Origin: Triplophysa rosa
Lineage: Eukaryota > Chordata > Actinopteri > Cypriniformes > Nemacheilidae
DNA: 64,000 nt
NCBI RefSeq assembly: GCF_024868665.1
Contig: NC_079894.1
Span: 7,401,737-7,465,736, forward strand
Direction of reading: 5' to 3'
This document shows positions 50,701 to 61,141 of the stretch, piece after piece; position 1 is the first letter of the stretch; every line of letters starts with the position of its first letter. Below the pieces are notes generated by a model that was not told the origin of the DNA, did no database searches, and was given only the letters and a program-made list of their open reading frames with translations. A program made the translations under genes and the position numbers.

Positions 50701-53700
50701 TCCCTTTAAATAACCGAATACCTTGTTGTTCCTCATCCGGGGGAAAAATTATGCCTCGCAAATCCTTTTGGGCTGTTTTAAGCCTCCTTAGACGTTACTT
50801 ACTCAAATAAATAAAAAACTCAAAGTTTTTCATAACCCCGGGTAAAATGTGGGGATAACCCCGCTTCAAAATTACAAGTGTGAAGTATTCGTTTACCCAG
50901 GGTTAAAAGCGGGGTTTAGAATGAAGATAACCCAGGGTTAAGCACAGTGTGAAAAGCCCTTACCTGTTGTGATGTAAAATTGTAATATTATATGTTAAAA
51001 TAATATAATTTATTGATTTATTGAATATTAATGTCTGTAATATCAAAGATGTTTATCCACATTTCTTTCATATAAACACACCATTGTATAATACAAATAT
51101 TCCATATGACATTCGTGCTACAGTATAGTCAAACTATTCTGAATCCATAAAGACTGTGAAAATGAAAATTGACTTGAAAATCTAGCTTGACAGCTGGGTT
51201 GCTATTTACTTTATAAGTGGTGACTAGTGAAAGACTGAGTCACGTTCATGACAGATCTAGCCAAAAGGGTTCAGACTTTGATTCTTGAGTCTGGATCAGC
51301 ACTATTCGGTCAATAATTCAATCCAAATGTCATCCAGTGCTGACCCAGTTGAATCTTGTGCTTAGTCGAACTTACTCTCTAGTTAAAGGGGTGATATGAC
51401 ACGGCCAAAACGAATATTATCATTTGATTTAGATGTAATGCAATGTGTATACACTATTTAAGGTAAAAAAATGCTGTATTTTTCCACATACCGTGCATGT
51501 TTGTATCTCCTCTTTGCCCTGCCTCTCTTAAACGCGCAGATTTTTTACAAAGCTCATCGCTCTGAAAAGCGAGGTGTGCTATGATTGGCCAGTTAACCAG
51601 TGCATAGTGATTGGTCGAATACTGCAAGCGTGTGACGGAAATGTAACGCCTCTTACCATATTTGGAACATCAGGTTCCAAAGCAATTGTACTGACAGGTG
51701 ATAAAAAAGTCATCGGTACTTTCCTTATCAATTCGAGCCCGAATCTGATCCGGAAAATGAAGATGATCAAGCCGATACATAAACTTTGCCAGCGCGACTT
51801 GAGCAGGATGTAAAGGATTGGTAAGGTTTTTAAAAATATATATTATGTTAAATAGTTAAAAACTATAGCTAACTATTTTACCTTTTATATACGACGCTAT
51901 AAAGATTTGCCTTTAGTGATCAACCAGTCTTACTCCATGTCTCGTCGCGACTCAACAAAGACAATAAACCCCATTATAAACATGACATTTGTTGCCTCTA
52001 GTTGGAACATAATTACTGATTATTAGGATTTATGTTGTCTTTTTTCACGTTGCGCGCATGTCTGCATTTGCAGATCACACAAAGAAACAACATGCGCTAA
52101 AAACACACAACAAACTCAACTCGCGTTAGTCCGTAACAAAGTCTTCTGCAATGAAAACACACAGCGTCTCCACGACATTGCATTTACACAGTAAACAGTT
52201 TATTTTTATTTATTTAGTTTATTTATTTTAATTTGTGTTTTTTGATATTGAACCCATGACCTTTGCGCAACACAATGCTCAACCAATTGAGCTACAGGAA
52301 AACAGCAACACAACAGATCTTGTTATGAGTTAAAAACACATGTTTAAAACAATGTACACTACTGCATTTGAAATAGGTTACATGCGTATGGTCATAAGTA
52401 AGTTTTTTAATCTTTGTAAATTAGCAATTATGCACACCTAAACTGCAGATCAATGTATTACGCTTACAATGCAATTTATAGCATGCCCCTTTTGTTGTTA
52501 CTTTAGTTCAGACAATGTCCCATACACCAAAATGGAAATATCACAAAAGGAATTCAGAAACAAAATTGACTATATACACACTAGCTGAAACATTTTTCCC
52601 ATTCACCCTGACAGCAATTTTACAGTATATTCAGAGGTCACCAAGTGACATGACTCGTGACCTACACAACTGGCCAGAGCTTTGGAAATCCTTTGAGATC
52701 TTCTGTTGTGTTTTATGGAAAAATGTTTTATGGGTTGGATGGGTGGACTATTCCTTGCTATCTATCACTTTATGTATGAACAAGGCTAATGGTTCATTAT
52801 TTCATTTTTTAGAACAAGATGTTTCAATTCTGCTTCCTTTCAATGGTTGTGGCTAGAAGGGATACAGCTACCTCCACTGGGCATGCGCACTTCAATACCG
52901 CATCATTTTTTATTATTGTAAGGTTAGGTTTAGGGTTGGGGTAGGTGTAGGCGTTAGCTAATGTAATTAATTGTAATTTTAAGGCGAGATTTTGCATCAC
53001 TTCCGGCTGTAGCTGTTTACCTTCTAGCCACAACACCTTTCAACCTGTATGTGTAATTGGAAACATTTTGACAACTGAAAAATAACCTTTCATCATGCCT
53101 GCTACCTTTCGGCCCAGTATTGAGACCTGCAGAGACCAGGAATAGCATGAGTGAAAACAGTCCTGTGGATCAGTGAAGCCAGAAGAATAGCAGCAGACCA
53201 TTATCTGGGTTATACTCCTGTCGTCCCGGGTGAATCCTCACCCGCTTGCCCGAGGTACAGTAAAGCCTCAGTGAGAGGCCCAAAGTGATTCTTCTACTAA
53301 CTGTTACTGAGCTTCTCGTGTACACACACAGACGGATCTGGACATCACAGACTGGATTCTCCTGTCAAATCACTCTTTCATATCAAATTCATATGTTTTT
53401 AAATTAAAACAACTCAATTTAAGATTGTCTAAATAATGGTTTACTCTGGCACTTTTAACTACATTTTATACCATTTTTTGTAGCCTGGTGTTCATGTGTG
53501 TATTTCACATAATGTGTATAATATGGTGGAAATGGCCAAAATAGACTGTGACACGTTTTATATTTTTAAACCACAGGTGAAGAAAATTGCACTATATTTA
53601 TGTATGAAATGCGCATAGCCTTTGGAGGCCATTTTATGGAAAAAAGATGGAAATCCTCTGTTGTGTTGGAACTCCACCCCCCCTTGAAATTCTCTCCTTG

Positions 53701-56700
53701 GACTTTGTATATATACAGCCACAGAAAAAAAATAGGAGACAATTTCTAAGACCAATTTCAGTTTTTCTGAATTTACTATTTATAGGTATGTGTTTAGGTA
53801 AGATGATTATTTTTGTTTTATTCTGTTAACTACTAACAATATTTCTCCCAAACTTCAAACAAAAAATATTGTTTCTATTTGCAGAAAATGAAAACTGGAG
53901 AAACAGGTCAAAATAACAGAAATGATGCTCTGTATTTTCAGACCTCAAATACTGCAAAGAAAACAAGTTAAAAATATATTTTTTTATGTGATTACCTCAG
54001 TTTTATCACAGTTTTCATGTTTCTTGTAAAATCGCTTACACAATTATACCGGTATTCAGGGACAGGCACTACAATGGTTCAGATCTTACTCATCAGACAG
54101 ATATCAATTTGTCCATTTAAATGGGGAATCATCAAATCTAACGCAAGTAAATGATGGATTACCTCAGGGATCGGTTTTAGGACCCTTGCTATTCTCCATA
54201 AACATGCAGCCCCTTGGAAACATTATTAGAAAACATGGAATTACCTTCCACTGTTATGCAGATGATACTCAGCTATGTATATCTCATCAAGACCAGGGGT
54301 CTCATTTATAAATGTTGCGTACGCACAAAACGGGCTGGAAACGTGCACCAGTATACCACTTTCCACGCAAAGGTTGTGATCTATTAAAAACAAACTTGAT
54401 GGGAGAATCTGCGCACCTGTAAGCAAACTCTGACCCATGCGTACGCACATTCTGGAGACAAGGGGAGACACAAATGGTGAGTCAGTGAACTTAGATTGCA
54501 GAAAGTAAGTGTGATAAAAACGATTATAATCGTTAATGCCTCACACACATTTAATTAGACATCGTATCTGTTAAAGATCCACATTATGACAAAGATTAAA
54601 TCTCAGAGTTATTTGCACTTGTATTGAGTGCTAATTGTTTCATGCACCTTCCTGTAAAATCCAACTCAAATCTTAAATAAAAATTCAATCTAAATATTTA
54701 ATCAGCGCTGTCTCACCATCACACTATGAGCGCATGAGGAGGAGATGATCCGACTGCATGGAATACAGGACAGCATCAAATACGATAACTGCAGAACACA
54801 GTGTAAATAAATACTAAATATATTTTCCTGAAATACTGTGCATGATCATCAAATGTCAAAGTCTGGAAATAAAACCATTAAGCTCTCGCACAATCGTTTC
54901 TCTTTATGTCATCGTTATCAGTCCTAACTATATTCATAACAAAATCGGGATGAAACCGTCTTTTACAAATATGTCTTCAAATTTAATCGGTGAAGGATAC
55001 CATTAATTAATGATGTGATTTTAATGAGGTGTTAATGATCAGTCTAAATGCTGTAAACATACAAATGCTGCAGAGACCCTTCTTTGGCTTTAATCTATTT
55101 ATAATAATAATTATTATTATTATTAATAATTATAACAATTATTAATTTGTAAATCGTAGTGAATCTCATGTGTGGCCATTTGTGATTTCTTTACGGAGAT
55201 AAAGGATGGGATCGGGGTTTTTTGGCAGTTTTACATAATTTTTTGTTATTTTTCTATGGCATCTGATAGCGGTTGGACCCAGAAACGATATACGTCCATT
55301 ATGGTGCGTGACATCAGGCTCAACAAGCGGATTGGATGTCAGTCTGATTAATATACAAATCAGTATTCATGAGGTGCTTTGCATTGACTATTTATGGGTA
55401 AAAATGGGCGTGTACAGGGCGGGATATGAAGCTGATTCACGTACGCACACTTGCAGGTGATCTATGATTCATAAAGCGAATATTGCTTACAGGTGTGCGT
55501 ACGCACAGTTTTAGAAGTCAGAATATTTTTTGGCGTATGCTATTTTTGGCTTTCGGGCGCACGTACACTTTTAGTAAGGATCCTATGCACAGTTTTATAA
55601 ATGAGACCCCAGGTGATTCCTTCCAGCTATCCAAATTGGCATAGTGCATCGAAGATATAAAACATTGGATGACTAGTAATTTCCTTCTTTTAAATTCTGA
55701 TAAAACAGAAATATTACTTATCGGACAAAAGACACGTAAACAGAATATTTCGGATTATAACCTGCAAATTGAAGGCTGTACTGTTACTCCAACAAATACA
55801 GTTAAAGAAGACCTAGGCGTTATATTAGACTGCAATCTGTCATTTAAAAATCACATCTCAAATGTCACAAAAACAGCCTTCTTCCACCTTAGAAATGTTG
55901 CCAAATTACGAAACATTCAATGTGTTGCTGACGCAGAGACGCTTATTCATGCATTTGTGACCTCAAGACTTGACTACTGTAATGCACTATTTAGTGGTTG
56001 TCCTGCATCATCAATAAACAAACTACAGCTAGTTCAGAATGCAGCTGCCAGAGTACTAACCAGGTCCATAAAATACCATCACATAACCCCAATGTTATCA
56101 TCCCTTCACTGGTTACCCATTAAGTGTCGTATTGACTTTAAAGTTCTTTTAATTACTTATAAAACCTTAAACGGTTTAGCCCCTACCTACATAACAGAGC
56201 TTCTATCACACTACAACCCATCACGCTCTCTAAGATCTCAAAACTCCAGACTTTTGATAACACCTAGAATAACTAAATCCACCAAAGGTGGTAGAGCTTT
56301 CTCATACGTAGCACCTAAACTCTGGAATAGCCTTCCCGATACTATTCGAGGGTAAGACACACTCTCCGATTTTAAATCTAGATTAAAGACACATCTTTTC
56401 AGTTAAGCTTTCACTTAATGCATAATATGATAAATAAACCACCGGGAGACTGCATTCTGTCATGGCTCTGCTTCCTTAGTCATGTTTTTCTTGGTCCTGT
56501 AGCAGAGCCATGACAAAGTCTTTGGTTATGTGTGGAGAGAAACATATTATTGTCCGTTTGACAATAATATACGTTCTCTCCAGTGTCTTGTCATTGGCCC
56601 CATTCCTCTTGTTTCCTCGTTATCTTTCCCTGAGTGTTTAATTACCCACACCTGCCCCATGTCGTTATCCCTCGTTTGTCTTCCCTATTTAAACCCTCAT

Positions 56701-58408
56701 GTTTCTTTGTCCTGTGCTCGGTCATTGTGTTTGGTGCGTTGTGTACTGTGGTCTCGCGTGTTCTTGCTGGTGTTGCTACCCATGGTCCTGTTCGTGTTTT
56801 GTGAGTTTTGTTCATTGTATTATTTAAGACGTTTGGTTGTGTCTTTAAGTTTAGTTTTACTGTTCTTGTTTTCATTTTGCCCCCTCGTGGGAAGTCTTTT
56901 GTTTTCTGTTTGTTTCTTAGTTTAGTTTCTGTTTGATACCCCCTCGTGGGTTTTTCCTTTGTTTTGTTCATTTAATAAAAGGTATCTGTTAACCCCTTCA
57001 CTGCCTGCCTGCTATTGGGTTCTTTCTGCCAGTTCGTGACAGCATTCATTAGATATTATTTCCTAGAATGATCTTGCTTGTTATATGATCACCATGCACT
57101 GTGCGGTGTTTTTAACGGTTTTTTTTGTTTGTTTTTCTTATTATCTCCTGTAAAGCGACTTTGGAACAATGCACATTATGAAAAGTGCTATATAAATAAA
57201 GTTTAATTGAATGTCAGTCTTTCGTATTGCTGTTGGATGACTTTGTCACTCCTGAGGTTTGATTTTGTTGAAATTTAACAAACACTGGACTGGAATGACC
57301 AATTACATCTAATGCTGATTAAATTAATTTATTTAGAATGGTCTCTTAATTTTTTTTTCTGCAGCTGTATATTTTGTATAGTGTGGAGGCAATCCTTCTT
57401 ATTTTCTTCATTATTTCTTCCTTCTTTACATTAGAGCGTATTTTGAACTCGAATAACATTCAGTCTCTTCCGGTATCTTTCTGTGTCGCTCCAATCCTTC
57501 CTTTTTCTTTTTACTGCGTCACTTCCGACATGATGTAACTATTTACAACTATGTTATTGGAGCTTCACTTGTAAAGTTTTCAGAGAAATTCAAATTTCAC
57601 ATATTTATCATAATATTTAAACACACGTCTACTGGCTTAACAAGATAAAGTTATGACAAATGATGGCTCTTACACATATGAATGCAACACTAAATTAAAC
57701 CCATTTTTGTCACATGGGTAATGGGAAATTCATTGTGGTGAAATAAATACCGAAGGCATTCTCTTAAGAGTTACTGAATTACGAATACTTCTGTTTTTTC
57801 ATGCTCTCACATGCTTTTAACTTCAACATTTTTACACTTTCAAAGGCACTTAAATGAACCCCCCTCCCCAAAAAAGCAAACGTGCCACTTTAAATAAAGT
57901 CAACACTTGCAAACTGCAACAGAAGTTTGTCAGAGTAGATTCAATCAAAGCAATGCAAAACAAAACCAGGTCCAAGACGCCAGAGAGAGCCAGAAACCGA
58001 ACCCACGGGAACACGTTTGTTATTGGTTTATGTTGTCTATGTACACTTGGACTCATTCTCACAAAATATATCTGAAAGGAATTCCCTGAGAGGGCTTGCG
58101 TATATTCCCATGCATTTAAGTGTGAATACAGAGGTGAGTATGCTGCCTGCATACCTTATAGGACTGTTGCCAACATCCAGGTCCTCAGCTGTAACAGCTC
58201 CTACGATAATGCCTACAGGTGTGTCCTCAAACATCTCCATGCTATAGGACGGCCGGCTGAAGACAGGAGGCTCCTCCACATCCAGAACGTTCACTTTCAC
58301 CGTGGCCGTGTCTTTAAAAGGTCCCAGATGTAGGAAGCGATGATCAAGAACAATGTTTGAAGCCTCGACTTTAAAGGTGTATGCCTTCCTGGTCTCGTAA
58401 TCGAGACG
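44235..58408 (-). CDS. type II classical cadherin, 3' part of gene (six exons, partial)
   Basis: Calcium-dependent cell-cell adhesion protein of the plasma membrane; the tail of this family binds p120 and beta-catenin. Joined exons (minus strand order): 58408-58155, 50137-50001, 49153-49032, 48460-48346, 46036-45785, 44749-44235; total 1395 nt, 464 codons plus TGA, in frame throughout with AG/GT at every junction seen. Visible: the EC2-EC3 linker ([10 protein letters not shown]), the EC3 calcium motif [17 protein letters not shown], an EC4-EC5 linker ([10 protein letters not shown]), the cysteine-containing EC5 end, a transmembrane helix, [16 protein letters not shown] and [20 protein letters not shown]. 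Domain order and exon sizes match type II cadherins (CDH6/9/10/18/19 group). The signal peptide, prodomain, EC1 and EC2 are off the right edge. The exact paralogue is uncertain because the distal tail is divergent, so no symbol is given. Confidence 0.95.
45785..46036 (-). CDS. cadherin exon E (252 bp): EC5 end and start of TM helix
   Basis: Acceptor AG at 46038-46037; donor GT at 45784-45783. It begins by completing an Asn codon ([15 protein letters not shown]) and contains [20 protein letters not shown], the Cys-rich [15 protein letters not shown] segment and the conserved [18 protein letters not shown] that opens the transmembrane helix. Exactly 252 bp, the usual type II size. Open reading continues a few codons into the intron but the splice signals fix the end. 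Confidence 0.95.
46037..48345. other. cadherin intron; AGTATAC-type repeat and an L2 tail
   Basis: An L2-like tail (AAAGCGCTATATAAATAAG) lies at 47225-47260. 47447-48150 has many AGTATACTT units and may be a MITE. 46500-46950 is GC-richer, repeat-poor intronic DNA with no exon signal. Confidence 0.45.
48346..48460 (-). CDS. cadherin exon D (115 bp): EC5
   Basis: Acceptor AG at 48462-48461; donor GT at 48345-48344. Reads [21 protein letters not shown] then [17 protein letters not shown], and leaves one base in the last codon. The family usually has 118 bp here, so this copy is one codon shorter, between the HRFYF block and NFTI. The reading frame is kept into the next exon. Confidence 0.9.
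49032..49153 (-). CDS. cadherin exon C (122 bp): EC4-EC5
   Basis: Acceptor AG at 49155-49154; donor GT at 49031-49030 (GTAAGT). With the single base carried over it reads [25 protein letters not shown] and [12 protein letters not shown], ending in phase 0. NNP and CENA-x-x-GQ are typical of this exon in type II cadherins. In the family the linker is normally DVNDNAPxF; here it is DVNEFPPEL, a divergent calcium site. Length 122 bp matches the family. Confidence 0.95.
50001..50137 (-). CDS. cadherin exon B (137 bp): EC3-EC4
   Basis: Acceptor AG at 50139-50138; donor GT at 50000-49999 (consensus GTAAGT). It completes the split Arg codon and reads [20 protein letters not shown], then [16 protein letters not shown] and TVVATKV. 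The LDRE motif is a cadherin calcium ligand. The length of 137 bp is the usual size in the family. The preceding intron is about 8 kb, swollen by nested transposons. Confidence 0.95.
50438..50960. mobile_element. TIR MITE with internal CCCGGGT repeats (cadherin intron)
   Basis: Ends AGGGCTTTTCACACTT and CAGTGTGAAAAGCCCT are inverted (15 of 16). The interior has repeated ACCCCGGGTTA/TAACCCAGGGTT segments in both orientations. 523 bp, no ORF. Confidence 0.75.
51383..51700. mobile_element. left part of a TTAA-type DNA element
   Basis: TTAAAGGGGTGATATGACAC at 51383 looks like a terminal sequence of a TTAA-type fish element. The only possible partner is TAGCATGCCCCTTT near 52490; the pairing is weak. 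Confidence 0.35.
52243..52304 (-). repeat. tRNA-derived SINE head fragment
   Basis: Minus strand: TGTAGCTCAATTGGTTGAGC (A-box region) and GGTCATGGGTTCAAT (B box). Tail not recognised; not an intact tRNA. Confidence 0.65.
52847..53033. mobile_element. 187-bp TIR MITE
   Basis: Ends TTGTGGCTAGAAGGGATACA and TGTTTACCTTCTAGCCACAA are inverted; the interior contains GGTTAGGTTTAGGGTTGGGG. Confidence 0.75.
53034..53712. other. cadherin intron, nothing recognised
   Basis: No exon-like signal. Confidence 0.4.
54293..55613. mobile_element. non-autonomous TIR element, GGYCTCATTYATAAA group, copy 2
   Basis: Element 54298-55608 (1311 bp). Ends GGTCTCATTTATAAA and TTTATAAATGAGACC are perfect 15-bp inverted repeats, flanked by CCAGG on both sides. 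Removing the element and one CCAGG restores the LINE reading ...GACCAGGTGATTCC, so the 5-bp duplication is secure. Subterminal GCGTACGCAC motifs occur on both sides. No transposase ORF. Confidence 0.85.
55669..56355 (+). pseudogene. L2 reverse transcriptase C-terminal region
   Basis: Longest open piece of this LINE: 228 codons from [20 protein letters not shown] to LPDTIRG, then TAA where the second copy reads Ser. It lies beyond the YADD box and covers the thumb/connection and C-terminal part. An extra codon pair after TVKE compared with copy 2. Confidence 0.8.
56458..57041 (+). mobile_element. solo LTR, copy 3, inside the L2 LINE
   Basis: TGTCATGGCTCTGC...CAGTTCGTGACA, flanked by GCATTC on both sides (6 bp). 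The LINE copy at 62.2 kb shows the uninterrupted site (CTGCATTTATTAG). TATA-like CCTATTTAAACC near 56686 and AATAAA near 56971. Confidence 0.85.
57371..58154. other. cadherin intron, nothing recognised
   Basis: No exon-like signal between the MITE and exon A. Confidence 0.4.
58155..58408 (-). CDS. cadherin exon A (254 bp): end of EC2, start of EC3
   Basis: First cadherin exon in this window. Acceptor AG is at 58410-58409 and donor GT at 58154-58153. It starts in phase 0 with [16 protein letters not shown] and ends two bases into an Arg codon after NSPI. It carries the inter-domain calcium linker [15 protein letters not shown] and the [11 protein letters not shown] motif. The 254-bp length is what type II cadherin genes usually have for this exon. 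The intron upstream of the acceptor contains a TGAT/ATCA microsatellite about 25 nt away and then a DIRS element. Confidence 0.95.
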
Positions 58409-58433
58409 CTGTTAAATGAATAACAAGTTTTAC

Positions 58434-58463
<30 letters not shown>
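58434..58463. repeat. ATCA microsatellite next to a splice acceptor
   Basis: About seven ATCA units (TGAT on the transcript strand) lying 26-55 nt upstream of the exon A acceptor. Confidence 0.9.
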
Positions 58464-58464
<1 letters not shown>

Positions 58465-59153
58465 TCAAAGGGTTTATCTTAAATGCATTCATGTCTTTAT
58501 TTTATTTTTATCCATCCATTGGCAACAAAGAGAAGTTAATGCAGAGATGTGTGGCTGTGTATTGTTACAGAATAAGAAAACACACTCAATTTCATTCAGG
58601 GCATAAAACTCAAAGTCATGATCTAACTGGAATGCTTCCACAACAGAGGACTCATGCCAAGATCAAACGTGAGGAGAACAAGATATAGCCATCTACCCTG
58701 GAATCATACAGCAGAAGAAAAAAAAGCAAAGTGGGAAAAGTCTTTGGCCGGTAGCTCTTGCATCACTGTGCTCATTCAGTCTTGTAAAAGGCTGAATTTT
58801 ATTCGGTCACACCTGAGACGCAGTGAGCTGGGACAGACCGCACACTTCAGAACTTCACAAGTGACTCGAAAGGGTCTAACAGATTTATTCACTTTCAATT
58901 AAATAACGCCTGGGGCATAAATTAATGGAAAACATCCATTCCCTATCAAAAGCTACACTCAATGCTGTGTTTCAAATGCTATGGGAGAACATTCTTTGTT
59001 CGACCGGTTGTGAAGCACGTGTGTCAAACACGGCACAAATTGGCTTTAAATAACCTCGGCAGGTGACGTGGCTAATTACCCCCGCACCTGCATGTTATAA
59101 ATACAAGCGAAGCGGACGCATCTTCAGGTTTCTTTGTCTTCAAGGACCGCTTT

Positions 59154-60815
59154 GTGTGGAAACTACTGCCAGGTATCTCTCCATGGGTAGAAAGAACTGT
59201 AGGCAAGGGCTACAGGATTCAACTTGCATATCGCCCTCCGTGTTTCAACGGTGTGGTCTCCACTTCCGTGCAACCGGAGCAAGCGCATTTGTTGGCACAA
59301 GAATTGCAAGCTCTGCTGGACCAAGGGGCCACAAAAAGTGTTCCCCTACCAGACAGAGAGTCAGGCTATTACAGCCGGTATTTTCTAGTTCCCAAGAGGG
59401 ATGGGGGGTTGCGTCCGATCCTAGATCTTCGCGGATTGAACTGCTACCTGAAGACGCACAAGTTCAAAATGTTGACAATCAAGATAATTGTGTCTCAAAT
59501 TCAGTCACAAGACTGGTTCGTAAAGATCAATCTCAAAGATGCATACTTTCACATAGCGATCTTGCCACAACACAGGAAATTCCTGAGGTTCGCTTTCGGG
59601 GTTGAAGCTTACCAGTATCGGGTTCTTCCATTTGGCCTTGCCTTGTCACCCCGCACATGCACGAAATGCATGGATGCAGCTCTGGCTCCTCTGCGACTCC
59701 AGGGCATCCGCATTTTGAATTACATAGACGACTGGCTGATTTTGGCTCAGTCTCGGGAGCTAGCGCTTCGACATCGGGATGTTGTCCTAGCTCATCTCAA
59801 AATGCAGGGATTGAGACGCAACGCCACGAAAAGCGTTCTCTCTCCTGCGGAGAAGACAACGTATGTGGGAGTTGTATGGAACTTGGTCACGATGCAGGCA
59901 CAGTTGTCCCTTGCACATGTCGAATCCATTCAAAACACCCTAAGTTACATCAGGCTAGCCCAGAAAGTTACAAATCATCACTTTCAAAGAGTTCTAGGTC
60001 TCATGGTGGCTGCATCCACGGTGATACCCTTGGGCCTCCTGTATATGAGACCGTTTCAGTTGTGGCTCAGAGCCAGGGGATTTCATCCAAGGGCCAATCC
60101 CCAGAGGCAGATAAGGGTGACTCGCCAGGTGGTTCGCACCCTTTCTATGTGGTTCAGACCTCGGTTTCTGACTCTAGGTCCCACTCTCGGTCCGTGTTGT
60201 CGTCGCAAGATGCTAACGACAGAAGCTTCCCTCACGGGTTGGGGTGCGGTCTTAGATGGCCATCCAGCCCAAGGGATCTGGAGAGGTCATCTTCTCGATT
60301 GGCACAGCTATTGCCTCGAGATGATGGCTGTATTTCGGGCCCTGAAATACTTCCTCCGAAAATTACGAGGCTACGATGTCCTAGTGCGGGTGGACAACAC
60401 TTCAGTAGTCTCGTACATAAATCACTAGGGCGGGCTGCGGTCGTGCCACCTGAACAAACTGGCCCAGCAGATCCTGCCTTGGGCAGAGGGCAAATTCCTG
60501 TGCCTCAGAGCGATTCACATCCCGGGGCATATTAATGTGGGAGCAGACTTGCTGTCTAGACAAGCTGTGACGAACGGGGAATGGAAACTCCTTCCCGAGA
60601 TAGTCAAACAAATCTGGGAAAGATTTTACGAAGCAGAGGTGGACCTCTTTCCTCTTTCGCCTCTTATTGGTATTCCCCCTTTGGTCAACCAGAGTCTGGT
60701 TCTCGGACCTAGTATCCTTCCTCAACGACTCGCCATGGGCGATCCCAGTCAGGAGGTATCTCTTGTCTCAAGCGCACGGGACAATACTTCATCCCCGTCC
60801 CTAGCTTTGGAATCT
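59154..60815 (+). pseudogene. DIRS reverse transcriptase-RNase H, copy 2
   Basis: Open for 424 codons (59154-60428): GISPWVERTVGKGYRIQLAY, then YYSRYFLVPKRDGGLRPILD, motif A VKINLKDAYFHI (Asn where catalytic Asp is expected), VLPFGLALSPR, an intact YIDD box (NYIDDWLILAQ), then RNase H with TEASLTGWGAV (Glu for the usual Asp), LEMMAVFRAL and VRVDNTSVVSYINH. TAG at 60426 interrupts, after which GGLRSCHLNKLAQQILPWAE and VGADLLSRQ continue in frame. Downstream, the segment after EVDLF is shortened. Likely inactive from the motif A change alone. Confidence 0.85.
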
Positions 60816-61141
60816 CTGTGACGAGTGAGGCGTGACTAGAGCCGTTGGAGGGCCGGTGATGCGATTGCTAATGAGCGTCAGCTGGGCGCCACACCGGCCT
60901 CTTATTTCTCATGGAGGAGATCGGAAGCATAAAAGGATGAACGGCAGGAGAATACGGCGAGAGAGGACCGGGCCTGGACATTGGTTAAGTTTTGTTTATG
61001 TTTGTGTTGCCGGCAGTTGTCCGCGAGGGGCTGCCGGCTTGTTACTTTTGTATTTTTGTGTATTTATTTTTGATTAAAATGTTTAATGTTCGCAGGTTCC
61101 CGCCTCCTTCCTTCCGTTTTATTGAGCTTTATTACAATCCC
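60812..61141 (+). mobile_element. solo LTR of a second family inside DIRS copy 2
   Basis: 60817-61136 (320 bp): TGTGACGAGTGAGGCGTGAC...GAGCTTTATTACA, with TATA-like GCATAAAAGGA near 60928 and a GATTAAAATG polyA-like signal. Flanks ATCTC and ATCCC differ at one base, consistent with a 5-bp duplication. The DIRS sequence resumes beyond it. Confidence 0.7.

Larger units (their letters stand above)
54025..57212 (+). mobile_element. L2 LINE, 5'-truncated, copy 1
   Basis: Carries the RT core [20 protein letters not shown] and [13 protein letters not shown], then after an inserted element the C-terminal RT region ([65 protein letters not shown]). It ends in GTGCTATATAAATAAAGTTT, AATTGAA. It contains a DNA element (54298-55608) and a solo LTR (56458-57041). 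Stops are present (for example before DTLSDFKSR). Inactive. Confidence 0.85.
53713..57370. mobile_element. mariner-like MITE containing nested insertions
   Basis: Left end TACAGCCACAGAAAAAAAAT and right end ATTTTTTTTTCTGCAGCTGTA are inverted; ordered internal blocks match the copies at 6.6, 11.2 and 23.5 kb. The MITE is split at about 54025 and 57213 by an L2 LINE. Confidence 0.7.

Noticed and set aside
52515..52856. 113-codon plus-strand frame in the cadherin intron
   Set aside because: No domain, no splice context, AT-rich; probably chance.
59657..60535. 292-codon plus-strand frame overlapping the RT
   Set aside because: Shadow frame; the RT/RNase H motifs lie in the other frame.
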